From Mercenaria mercenaria (lineage: Eukaryota; Mollusca; Bivalvia; Venerida; Veneridae): 64,000 nucleotides of DNA. A model generated the notes under the pieces. That model was not told the origin of the DNA and ran no database searches. It saw only the letters and a list, made by a program, of their open reading frames with translations. A program made the position numbers and the translations under genes. The stretch is from assembly GCF_021730395.1 (NCBI RefSeq), contig NC_069378.1, positions 44,529,001-44,593,000 of the forward strand, in the 5' to 3' direction. Of this stretch, positions 24,401 to 34,600 are shown in pieces (within the stretch, counting starts at the first letter, position 1; every line of letters starts with the position of its first letter).

Positions 24401-27400
24401 GTCTGTTCGTGGGCAGTTATGGAAAATGCAACACTGTCCACGCCCCCAGCACCGGCTTAAGCTGTATTACATCTTCAAATCTAAATGAGTTGAAATCAAT
24501 AATCCCGAAGGACCAGAAAATATAGCAACACTGAAATGAAGTGGGGGCGACTTCTTACGGCCGCCACACAGCACGTAACACTACCTGTTGTAAAGTAAAT
24601 AAAATCTGGAAAGTAGATCCCTCGGAAGCACCGAGAACAAGGCAAACAGTGAAAATTGCAGGCTCGGTTTGATTGAGACTGTTCATGGGCAGTAATGGAA
24701 ATACAACACTGCCCACGCCTCCTAGCACCGGCTTAAGCAGTATTCGATCTTCAAATCTAAATGAGTTGGAATCAATGATCCCGAAGGACCAGAAAATATA
24801 ACAACACTGAGATGAAGTCGGGGTGACTTTTTACGTCCGCCACACAGCACTTAACACCCGCTGTTGTGAAGTAAATGAAATCTGGAAAGTAGATCCCTCG
24901 GAAGCACCGAGAACTAGGCAAACAGTGAAAATTGCAGACTCGGTTTGATTGAGTCTGTTCATGGGCAGTAATGGAAAATGCAACACTGCCCACGCCCATC
25001 TAGCACCGGCTTAAGCAGTATTCAATCTTCAAATCTAAATCTAAACATTAAATGTGACCTTCGGCTATCGCAATTTATACGAAGTTTTAATCTGACCATC
25101 AGTCTTCATTATGAGTTGAACATTCAATCCAAGTTTCTTTTACACCCTTCTAAAGGTACTGAAGAGACGGACAGGGCGCTCAAAATCCAAGACCGAAACA
25201 TATGACCTTCGATTTCGACCTCAATCTTACCCTGAAACATTCGTTGTGCACGACGTCATCTTAAGTTGAACATGTAACCAAAATTGCATAGGGATCCTTC
25301 AAGGGGTTCAGTAGATATACACAAGAATTAACCATTAACCAACTAACTGTCCGTTATCTTTATCCTTTTGCTATATGTGCGGGGGAGGAGGGTAGGGATG
25401 TACAGTTGGAGATGTAGACAAAAGTAAAGTTTAAAGATATTTCTCGCATATAAATTGGTATCTGAAGTTAAAGACAGACTAATTCTAACTTTTAGATTAA
25501 ACTAGTGTGCGCACAAGTGTCACGACTTTGCTTATCTAATACATATACAAAGTTAAGGTACCATCAGAACATTTCTGTATAATACAAATTCCGTTTATAG
25601 CTCACCTGTCACGAAGTGACAAGGTGAGCTATTGTGACCGCTTGATTTCCGTCGTGCGTCGTCCGTCGTGCGTCAATAATTTCTATAAAAATCTTCTTCT
25701 TGAAAACCACTGTGCAGAATTACACCAAACTTCACAGGAATGATCCTTAGGTGGCCCCTTTTCAAAATTGTTCAATGAATTGAATTCCATCAGAACTCTG
25801 GTTCCCATGGCAAACGAAAGGAAACACTTTAAAAATCTTCTTCTCCAAAACCACAGGGCCTAGGGCTTTGATATTTGGTATATAGCATCATATAGTGGTC
25901 TTCTACAAAAAATTTCAAATTATTCCCCTAGAGTCAAATATGGCCCCGCCCTGGAGGTCACGTGGTTTATATAGACTTATATAGGAAAAACTCTAAAATA
26001 AATCTTCTCTAAATCCATAAGGCCTAGAGCATTGATATTTGGTATGTGGCCTTATCCAATGGTCCGCTATGAAAATTGTTCAAACTGTGCCCCTGGGGTC
26101 AAAAGAGGCCCCGCCCTGGGGTCACTTATTTATTATGTGAGTTATATAGGAAAAACTACTTAAAAATCATTTGACCCTATTCCCAAGACTGTTTAATCAT
26201 AATTGACTGATGACCCCAAGTAATATGATGTCACTTGACTGTGAACTTGACCTACTGACCTACTTTCTTGTTTTTTTAAGATACAGCCTTGAAATTTTGA
26301 TGACATACATAGTTTTGCACACCAATCGTAAAACTGAATTTCATTGACCATGAATGTGACCTACTGACTTTCTTAATATTTTATCATCAGTTTAACATTT
26401 GAAACATGTAGCTCATATTACTCAGGTGAGCGGTCCAGGGTCATCATGACCCTCTTGTTTCAACTATATGTGTCTATCATAGACTAAGTAAGGTAATGAA
26501 GGGTTTGGAGGTCAGTATCTAACTGGACAATATATCACTGTTCAAGACTTCACCTGTAATCATGTAGCGATCGTTAATTTGATTCGATAGACTGAGCACC
26601 TTTTTCTATATATCTCCTTTTATTGACTAAATACAGTAGAAATTATAAATGGGCCCTGAGAAAACCTGTATTAATGACATGATATAAATATTGCATAATA
26701 AGTACTTTAAAATACAGGAAAATCATTGTTTTACTTATGTTCATGCAGAAACTAGAAACAAGAATATTGTAATTATATAAACTGGCATCAGACCTTAGAG
26801 TCCTTCAAAACAAATATCTCTACTACATAAAATCCCCTTTCATAGCATTTTCTTGAAAAAATTACAATATCTCTTATGTTTGCCTCTTGAGATGAGTCTA
26901 GAGAGAAGACAGTTTTCTGAGTAATAATCACTGTCAGTATGAGGAAAGAAATTAACATTAATACAGATTATTTGATCCCAACAGACTTTGTAAGTCTAAT
27001 TGTAATACAATTGTGTATATTTAACAAAAAATGTTATTTGTGTTTTCATAACAACGGAGTTCCAAAGCACCCATGCATCATGAAAATATATAGATGTGCC
27101 GGTAGAATGCCCGTGATGAAACCAAAAAGCATACGGATAATGTATGTTTTTCAGTAAAATCATTTTAAACTGTTCTTAAATATTCAAACGTATGGTGTTT
27201 AGCAACTGATATGCAAACTTTGTTGCAATCTAATTACTTGTAAAATACACGCTATGCCCGGCGACGTCATACTGCTTTCCTGAAGTTCTTAACGTCACGT
27301 CTAAAATGCCCTAGGTGACTTACTTAAAATCATTGTACTTCTTGATTTAGAGAAGATAATTACTTAAGATTTGAACGGTAAAAGAATGTTCTATTGAAGA

Positions 27401-27646
27401 ATATTGTGTTACTTTATTTTTTTTGTCAGTAATTATACAGGTTTTTGTACATGGAATGGCCCAAATAATGATAGAACTGACACAAACATCAGCCGGACGA
27501 AACTGGGATAACTTCGAAGGAGATACTAATAAATTGTTATTAATCGCGCCCATTTTATGCATTAATGCCATACTCATATTAATTTAACAATGAAAAAATA
27601 ATACTTTTTTTTACTTACAGAATGTGTACAGTTTTTTTCGAGTCAT
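15018..27646 (-). CDS. secreted Ly6-ShKT-TSP1(x3)-C1q domain protein, paralogue B
   Basis: Ten coding exons in transcript order: 27646-27619, 23840-23799, 23542-23463, 21473-21405, 20817-20688, 19651-19529, 18444-18274, 17467-17297, 16109-15945 and 15421-15018. They total 1383 nt (460 aa plus stop) and stay in frame at every GT/AG junction. Residues 1 to about 24 are a signal peptide (basic MTRKKLYTF start). Residues 25-117 form a Ly6/uPAR module ending CCSTDNCN. Residues 118-157 are ShKT. Residues 159-214, 216-271 and 273-326 are three TSP1 modules with WxxW motifs. Residues about 328-460 are a C1q globular head ending YFTGILVHA. There is no collagen stretch. Known: TSP1 and ShKT modules occur in extracellular adhesion or toxin-like proteins, and C1q heads bind ligands as trimers; bivalves have many C1q genes. 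Role as a recognition protein is inference. The first intron (3.8 kb) carries a pearl-like element. The start ATG is chosen because the 28-nt exon equals exon 1 of paralogue A. Confidence 0.85.
15945..16109 (-). CDS. exon 9 of gene B: third TSP1 module
   Basis: A 165-nt symmetric (phase 1-1) exon. It encodes a TSP1 repeat starting GGWSSWGTWSNCTVACGGG, with WxxWxxW (C-mannosylation type) and six cysteines, and ending NAVC. The CTVAC site lacks the hydroxyl residue normally O-fucosylated (CxxS/TC). Confidence 0.88.
16110..17296. other. intron 8 of gene B
   Basis: No coding signal. At 17116-17230 it holds a dispersed repeat (CATTTCCACTACCG, GAACAGGCTC, GAGCCTGCAGC) related to 22.99-23.12 kb and the array at 24.3 kb. 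Confidence 0.5.
17297..17467 (-). CDS. exon 8 of gene B: second TSP1 module
   Basis: A 171-nt phase 1-1 exon. It encodes GGWAEWLKWEACSVSCD at its start, then RRHRTCSNPAPERFGDHC and a closing LCFPGPC. It has six cysteines in TSP1 spacing, and CSVSC keeps the O-fucosylation pattern. Confidence 0.87.
18274..18444 (-). CDS. exon 7 of gene B: first TSP1 module
   Basis: A 171-nt phase 1-1 exon, the same length as exon 8. It encodes DGDWADWSAWSSCDVTCDNG, then SRYRTCTDPAPAHGGLNC and a closing CERQLCP. It has WxxWxxW and CDVTC, typical of a complete TSP1 repeat. Confidence 0.88.
19529..19651 (-). CDS. exon 6 of gene B: ShKT module
   Basis: A 123-nt phase 1-1 exon with one complete ShKT domain. Six cysteines run from TACVDSEKVDC to CPRFCNLC, with the CxxxCxxC end typical of ShKT. 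Paralogue A has the same exon at 96-218 with only a few changes. Confidence 0.85.
20084..20330. mobile_element. 247-bp foldback MITE, near-perfect palindrome
   Basis: Arms 20084-20191 and 20223-20330 (108 bp each) are inverted copies, with a 31-base loop. Words inside include CCAGCATGGATCCAGACC and CTGCGCATCCGCGCAG. Its GC content stands out from the intron. It lies in intron 5 of gene B. Such symmetrical elements are common in venerid clams (general recollection, not checked). Confidence 0.85.
20688..23542 (-). CDS. exons 3-5 of gene B: Ly6/uPAR three-finger module
   Basis: Exons 23542-23463 (80 nt), 21473-21405 (69 nt) and 20817-20688 (130 nt) join in frame into a 93-residue module. It starts SLECYNC, holds a GE-S-C-Y-L segment and NLGCL, and ends TCHECCSTDNCN. 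The LxCxxC start and CCxxDxCN end are the Ly6/uPAR signature. The pair of introns inside the module is shared with paralogue A. Confidence 0.85.
21448..22291. repeat. 54-bp minisatellite, about 15.6 units, grown from the exon-4 border of gene B
   Basis: Unit starts fall at 21448, 21503, 21557, 21612, 21666, 21720, 21774, 21827, 21876, 21930, 21984, 22038, 22092, 22147, 22201 and 22256 (partial). The first unit overlaps the first 26 bases of exon 4 (21473-21448), so each unit repeats the exon start plus its AG acceptor. The unit is 18 codons long, which makes long repetitive open frames on both strands; these are not genes. Confidence 0.9.
22990..23120. repeat. dispersed repeat fragment
   Basis: Contains GCATTTCCACTGCAG, GAACAGGCTC and CGAGCCTGCAACG, the same family as 17.1 kb and 24.3-25.05 kb. 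At about 23215-23300 a second fragment matches (inverted) the repeat at 59.58-59.66 kb (GACCGTTC, CCTTTGAACGG words). Confidence 0.45.
24339..25050. repeat. tandem array, about 275-bp unit, 2.6 copies
   Basis: Units start at AGTAGATCCCTC in 24339, 24611 and 24888 (spacing 272 and 277; the last copy partial). Each has GAAGCACC(G/A)AGAACAAGG, an inverted pair around GAGTCTGTTC, and CACCGGCTTAAGC. In intron 1 of gene B. Confidence 0.8.
25598..26460 (+). mobile_element. pearl/Helentron-like non-autonomous element 1
   Basis: Left end TAGCTCACCTGTCACGAAG with its complement forms a hairpin (GCTCACCTGTCAC / GTGACAAGGTGAGC). The right end GGGTCATCATGACCC is a second hairpin before CTTGTT. The core has about three diverged units of about 165 bp (GGCCTAGGGCTTTGATATTTGG at 25.85 and 26.02 kb). 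This layout matches the pearl elements described in bivalves; no transposase inside. In intron 1 of gene B. Confidence 0.65.
26461..27618. other. intron 1 of gene B, remainder
   Basis: AT-rich sequence, no coding or repeat signal recognised. Confidence 0.5.
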
Positions 27647-27723
27647 TTCGAGCCTTATCATAGAATATCTACACTTAATTGTCCTTAAGATATCAAAAAC
27701 TGCGAGGTCAATTTAATGTCAGC

Positions 27724-27736
27724 TCGATATATAAGC
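27724..27736 (-). promoter_or_regulatory. possible TATA box of gene B
   Basis: CTTATATATCG on the minus strand, about 80 bases before the ATG at 27646. Position and sequence fit a TATA element with a short 5' UTR. AT-rich background makes this weak. Confidence 0.25.
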
Positions 27737-28187
27737 TAAAACAACAGGGTTATCTGTAGATAGGCTACTTCCTTTACGGTACAATCGCACCTATTTAACA
27801 AATGTGTAATCTATCTGTGTCATAAATTATTATGCCATATATGTATTCTGTGTGAGTTATAACAATAACGTTTCGTAATAGTGTAATAAGCAGAGGTTTC
27901 GAGTTGAAAACAGAAACAATAATATCCCCAGTTTGTGTATAAACTACAACGGAAAATTAAGTAAATATTTTGAAACAACTAAACAAGATCAAAACAGATC
28001 TGGTTTCACTTCACCAGATTAGGAAACGAGAGGCCGTCCATATGGACAATAAATAAACATAGACACACTTTTCGGTTGTGTCACAGTAATCAGTTAACCT
28101 GCCGCATATACTAAATACCATATCAGTACTCTATTTATTTTTTTCTAGACAAGAAAATTTAGGGACTTCCATCACCGATTTGTTAAA

Positions 28188-28405
28188 GGCTACTGTCCGC
28201 AATGGGCTGGAAACCTTGCGCCAGAGGTATGAGGAAGCCACCCACGTGGTTAATGGAAGTTCAACGGTTTTAACCCAAGTGTCCGCCCCTTCTGAAATAA
28301 TAAGCATAATTACCAGAGGGACACCATTGGTCTTCCTACAACATCAGAAGATCAAAAGTCGCCATATGATCTGTAATTATCTCGGAGTAACGTTAAAACA
28401 ATAAA
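28188..28405 (+). mobile_element. RUDI/V-SINE-like copy, diverged
   Basis: Contains TATGAGGAAGCCACCCACG, CCCAAGTGTCCGCCC, TGGTCTTCC and AAAAGTCGCCATATGATC in the RUDI order, with an A-rich tail. The head is poorly kept. It lies between genes B and C. Confidence 0.65.
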
Positions 28406-28661
28406 AAAAGCAAATTTTAAAATAACGTATTTGTTACAAGAGTGAGAAGTTGAGGACGTATATAAGGTTCAAAATCCTCAAAAAATAATCGCATCCTCCC
28501 GACCTTGATGGTCTTTTAAAGAAATAATAATCTATACCATGTCAATAATAAAACAACAGTACTGATGCCAATTCTGACATGATTAGTCTACTTACAGACA
28601 TTCTTATCTCTGTTGGCCAAAATAATTTTAAGATATTTCATAAATTTCAGGCTACATTAAA

Positions 28662-31600
28662 ATGGCGTATCAAGGTAGTGTTATAGCTATTGCGATCAGC
28701 CTGTTGTTCTTCCAAGGTATTTATTTTTTTTTCAATATTTATCTTTCTGACTTAACACGTTCCATTCTAGCTTTAAAAAATTAGCGGTTGTATTTGTAGA
28801 AACAATATAAAACATGCACGTTATTTTCGTCCGTTTAAGATGCAAACTATACAAATATGAATGAACATCAGGAACTTTTTAAGGTTAATCACTTTTGAAT
28901 TCTGTCGCGGAGATTTCACATCGGGGCGTAGCAGTTTTATATGGAGATGAAAAGTGCTATAATCGATCACCTCACATTCAGTAATATGTTTCAGAATATT
29001 GTAGTGTATCATAAGAAAACATTGTATTAATATTTTGACCCAAAACAAACTGCAAAATTTTAATATATATCATTAAAGTGTTTCATTATTTCTGCAATTC
29101 GCAATGTAACATGTGGATGTATCCCAACAAAGGCAAAGTATAAAAGAAGTAAGGTTAGTTGCATCTGGACAGATGCTTTCAATTGCTATTTTAAGTAGTT
29201 TAATGTTACATTACTAGCTATAATGATAATTTGAATTATAAACTAGATATCCATTCAATAACAAATCGAGGGGTAAGTGCCAGAACCTGCTATGTGCATT
29301 TTTTAAAATTTTACAGGAGAGCGTTTTTTTCTTTTTTCTTTTTAACAGTAGGGTATTTTGAGATATCAAAACTATGGTTTTATTTACTTTATCATTATTT
29401 GATACATGATATATGTATTTTGTTGATATCTTTAGTAAATTAGGTCAAATCCAAAACAATTGTTTTGGCACAACTAAAAGGCCATTTATTTGCAAATATC
29501 AGAATAACTAAAACATTCCATTGAAAGATATCTGGTTTTGGCATGTACAATTCTGTTAAAACTTTCGAAACAATACTGAGCCAGAACATGCTATAAATTG
29601 ATAGCTGGTGAAGATGTTGCATGTCATAATTTTTGTAAGTGTCGAAAACATTCTATAAAGCAATAGAATCTTCTAGCATATGCAAAGTTGACATAAATGT
29701 AAGTTTTTTGGCATACAAATATATTCTATAAAAACATAGATTCTTATGGCATGATGCTTTCTTTGTCTTAGCTTAAGACTTTTCAGGTCACAAATAGCCT
29801 ATATGTATATAGCTCCATTTTAAGCTCTTATTAGACTGTCTTATCATGTATTAAGAATCATCTACAACGTTTTAGGTAATGTGTTTATGTATTTCATAAT
29901 ACATTAATGTGATGTTATGAAATATAAACACTGCATTAATAGAGATATAAAGTTTGATACACATGCTTATGACTGTAATCTATGTAACTATCATTATTGC
30001 CACACACTAAAAAAGATAATAGGCAAGGGTAGATTTCTTGAAAGCACAGAGCACCAAAACCACAGCCCCAGAGCCACGCATTTACATAGTAGGCCCACAA
30101 CAAATAGAAGCTGTAATGGAAAAATATTTCAGACGGGTTGCTTCAAACATCCAACAAGTACATATTAATATAAGCTAAATATTGATAAAGGGGAAGGAAA
30201 CGGTAAGGGGCGAAATTGGGTCGGGGGTAAGGGAGGAATCCGAAGGGGGAAAACTGAACAAGGACAAATATACAAGGGAATGCCATGTTCTTTAAAAACA
30301 GTCGCACTACAACTTTAAGCACAGTAGCGCAGACACTCATGTACCAAAGACAAACACACAACGACGATCAACTGAATAACATAGAAAAACGAACAAGCAA
30401 CACATAAGAAAACAGTAGGGCACCGTTATAGACCCATAAGCTTACAAACACACCCGCACAAGTAGGAAAAAACAATCAAGTACCGTCTTGGGATTCGGCT
30501 GCCAAAATAAGAGGAGCCATGAAAACTTACTAAAAGTAAAGGGGATGGGATGCAAAAAGTAGCGTAAATGCAAGGGAAAGGAGAGGGCTAAGTCTTAGGA
30601 ACCACATTGTCAGTCACATTTAAAATGTAGTGGTAAATTTATCTGACCCTCAGTGTTAAGTTACTATTGGAGTCATTGCTTGAATCTTGAACAGTATTTG
30701 GTTCTGGTAAACAATCTCTGGTACTGTTTTTACTGTTAATTAAAGCCGTGTAATACATGGAAATATTCAGGAATATTACCACTGTTGCATAGTTGCGATA
30801 GATAGATTTTCTTTGCGGCAGAAATAGGTAGCTTTGAATGATACTTAATTTGCAACAGTATTTACTTGTTGTCTTCTGGAGGGAAACATTTTCAGTTTTT
30901 CAAATTCATTACCTATAACCTTTTTAAAACTCGTTTAGTTCACTGATACATATAAAAGGGAGGTTATATATAAAACCAATTATTAAACATTTTTTGTCAG
31001 AATATGTTGTTTTAAAAACTATTGTCCCTGATTGTTGAGTATTAATATTTACTGATCACTACAAATATTGTTTTATAAAATCGTTTATAATTAAATTTTT
31101 ACACCCTAAACTTATTAAAACTGTCTCATAAACCTAAACAATGTTTGGAAAGACAGTTAAGTTTGCAAGATTGCGCAACCTTTTTTATGTTTACAAAGTT
31201 GCACGGGACTCACAAATGTTTTTCAGTACACTGATATGTGTGTGTGTAAGCTTGCAAGTTTGCGCAAGCTTACAATCTTGTTATGATTGTGCGAGTTTGC
31301 AATTTTATTATGATTGTGTAAACTTGCAAGGTCGCAATTAAGATCGCTATGGTTCCAGTCGCAAGCATGCGCAACCTTAAAAGCTTGCAAGATCTTAAAT
31401 AGGTTGCAGGAAGCGCGCAAATTACTTTGCGCAAGCTTAAATTATGGTTGCGATAGTTCCAGTCGCAATCTTGCTGCATGCTTGTTAAGATCGCAACTGC
31501 AATCTTGCTGCGACCTTAATGCAAACTTAATTAAGCTTGCCATTTTGGTTTGGGTTCTTTCTTTGCTTAGGTTTGTCAAAAGCATTATTTTGTTCATAAA

Positions 31601-34600
31601 TCATAATTCATTCTTGCCATGCCATGTAAAACTGATTACATCTGTTGCATTGGTCCTTCCTAGGTAGAACATTAATCTGTATCCTTCCAATAAAACTGGC
31701 TTTGTTTTCATTGTTTTACTCCTCCAGATAGAGGTCATACATTTTTGGCAGTGTGAGATGCAAATCCAGGAACTGTCTCCTTTTCCCTTCTCGTACATAA
31801 TGTGAACTTATGGGTGGGAAAGATTCAGTATGCTTTTTCACTGCATCTACTTTGAGAAATTACGTTATAAGGGTTTGTTTTCCTCTCTAAGCACTTCCTG
31901 TAAAATGTCCATCCTTTTTGTTCTTCAACGTATGATCAATATAGTTATGCCTTACCTATTGAAGTTTTCTTTAAAAAAACGTCTTACAGACTGAATACCT
32001 TTATTTTCAGTTTCGAAAGAAATTCTTCTTGAAACCTGTTTTCATTTTGATTTGGCTTTGATATGTTTTAGTGTCTGTCTCTTCTACAGTTGACAAACAT
32101 TTTTTTGTCTATCATAATTTGTCAATGACCAAACTGATTTAAAGAATTGTTGCCTTTGTTCTGATGTAACTTTTGTGTCACATTTTGTCTGCAGTTGCTA
32201 CAGCCTACTGGCTCAACTAGTGGTGTTTGGCTTTCCATCTGCTGATTTATACTCTGCACCTGACAGCCTGTAACGTTTTTTCACATTCATTCCATGTTTC
32301 TTGTAATGCTTTTCCTATTTTAGTATGGAACTCCTCAGGCATTATAAAAACTGATTTTTTCTTGATGTAGCTCTTTTCTGTGGTGTTGATTTATCATTGG
32401 TGGTAGGTGTATATTTGTTGTTTCTGTTAGTCAAATTGTTCATCTTGTAACGGCAAGGCAAAGTATATTTTAGAGCCTGAATTTTAAAGGTATCTTTCAA
32501 ACTGATCCAAAATTCCAGAAAGGATGTATACATGTAGTTACACTTACTTTTATCTGCAGTGGCAAGTAAATTACTTTTGGTTGGTTTCATTGTGCTGACT
32601 GGTTCTTCAACATTATTTGTGTAGAATATAACATTGCGCTTTGTGTAATTAGCCAGTACCAATGGGAAAAGGTCTGCCACTGACACATAATCAAGCTTCA
32701 GCTATTCCTTCATAATCTGAATAATGCCAGTTAACACAAAGGCAATATACTTTTCCATTCTTTCTTCAAGAGTGTCATAAATGTGATGGATCTTTGCCAG
32801 TATGTTTCCAACTAGCTTATAAAAAGCAGTTACAATTAATAAGGTTTGATTTTTCCTCTTCCAAGATCATTTGCTGACAGTAGTAAGTCTACTTCACTTT
32901 TAATAACTTCCACACTTTTTTCTAAAACATTTAAACAGGATAATGTTCAACATTCCAGTGCAAAATACAATATCTGCCACACACTCTAAACTTGATAGTC
33001 CGTTTTCTTCACCTAATTATTGAAAAAAAAACAGTAAAAGTCAACACTGCCTATTAAACCTATCGTGGAATGTCTGCTTCTTGACATGCAAATGACAAAC
33101 AATCTTACTACCGAGCCTTCAACCAGAATCTTCTATCATAACATAGCACAATATGGCTATTGCACTACTGTAAAATATCAGTAAGATTTAGGTCCTATCT
33201 TTACATGACTTTTTCTGGCTCAGTTGGGTTAATGCATAATATGGAGAAAACTGCTCTGCTAAAACGTGCTATCTTTACATATCATGTTATGGATTTTGAA
33301 AAATCCTCCCAAAGCCTTAAAATGCAGTCTGTCAAAAGCAGCTATTAGTATATAGACTGTTTTGGTTCATTTCAAATAAGATAAACTTACTTTGATAACG
33401 TGCTATGTAATGAAAACTGTTTTTGGCATAACTTATTAACAGAGATTCTGCAATGACTGATTTGATCCCAATTAAATAACTTAGGAAAGAAATATGATAT
33501 AATGACGCAAATTGGTGCAAAATATGCAGCTTGAAAAACTCTACCAGAAAATGCAAAAAAGTGAAAAACGTAAAATGTGGTACATAGCACCTTCTGGCAC
33601 TTACCCCTCGAAATAATGTAGGTTTACTATATATATTTATTACAAAAGATAGAAAAACTGTCATTTTAACAGGATCGTTTTTTTGCTAAACATTAAAGAA
33701 TTTCAAATTTACAGTTCAATATGCTAAAGTAAAATGTCCCTTTAACGTTTTTAGATTAGGATAATGATGTGTTTTCTCCTAAACATTGACCAGATATTTC
33801 AAAAATACTCTCAACATATGATCCTACAAACTATTTTATTGTATATGTATCAACACAATAGGCGATTAGTCGTACACGTAATATGATTTTAGTCTGCAAT
33901 GATCATTTAAAAAAGAAGAAATATATGAAGAACGCATACTTTGCAATAGAATATTGACGGGTTGAAACTGTTCAACCACAAGTTTTCTTAATATTAGGTA
34001 GTTTGCACGTACTGCACGTTTAGTTATCTAATATGATATTTAAATGTTTGACTCGTTCAGTAATTCTAACTAATGTCTAAAAATTTTGATTTATTTCAAT
34101 GTATATATTTTGTTTAACATCATGAGCAAATATCTCAACATACACATGTGCATTATAGAACATATGTTTATTTTCCATTGTAAGAAGTTTCATTAAAATC
34201 TACATTGTAGAAAAAAAATCTATAACATTTTAAACAACAAAAGTAAAAAATGGGCAAAATTAAGTTGGATCATGTAAATAATGTACCATAAGACCTAATG
34301 GTCGTTCCAAATTCAAATATTCAAATTATTAAATGTTGTTTCAGAATAGTAGATTACTGCGTTGCCATGAGTTACTATCTTGTTCCCATACGAGTGTATG
34401 TTGTGGCTACAAGTCAATTTAATCATGGGAATAAAAAAATCTACATTGGTCCCTTGATTAAATTATCGCGTGACTACTAGAATTCAAATAAATCTGATTA
34501 AGGAAGAGCTTGTCAATTTTAGTACTTGTGCATGGAACAGATTGCCCAGACAGATGGATCGCATACCGGGGGTCTTGCTATCTTTTTGCTCATGGCGGAC

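Larger units (their letters stand above)
29277..33610 (-). mobile_element. 4.3-kb TIR element in intron 1 of the lectin, decayed DNA transposon
   Basis: Ends CGAGGGGTAAGTGCCAGAA (29277) and its complement (ending 33610) are inverted copies over about 30 bp, flanked on both sides by AAAT (possible 4-bp target duplication). Inside, the minus strand keeps protein-like pieces. One at 32686-32342 resembles OTU-type transposon proteins (VADLFPLVLANYTKRNVIFY). Another at about 32000-31600 is weakly like an invertebrate DDE transposase N-terminal region, in broken frames. No intact gene. Family not assigned. Confidence 0.45.

Noticed and set aside
31223-31667. Overlapping open frames on both strands at 31.2-31.6 kb
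   Set aside because: By-product of the GCAAGCTT-word patch; composition is repetitive in all frames.
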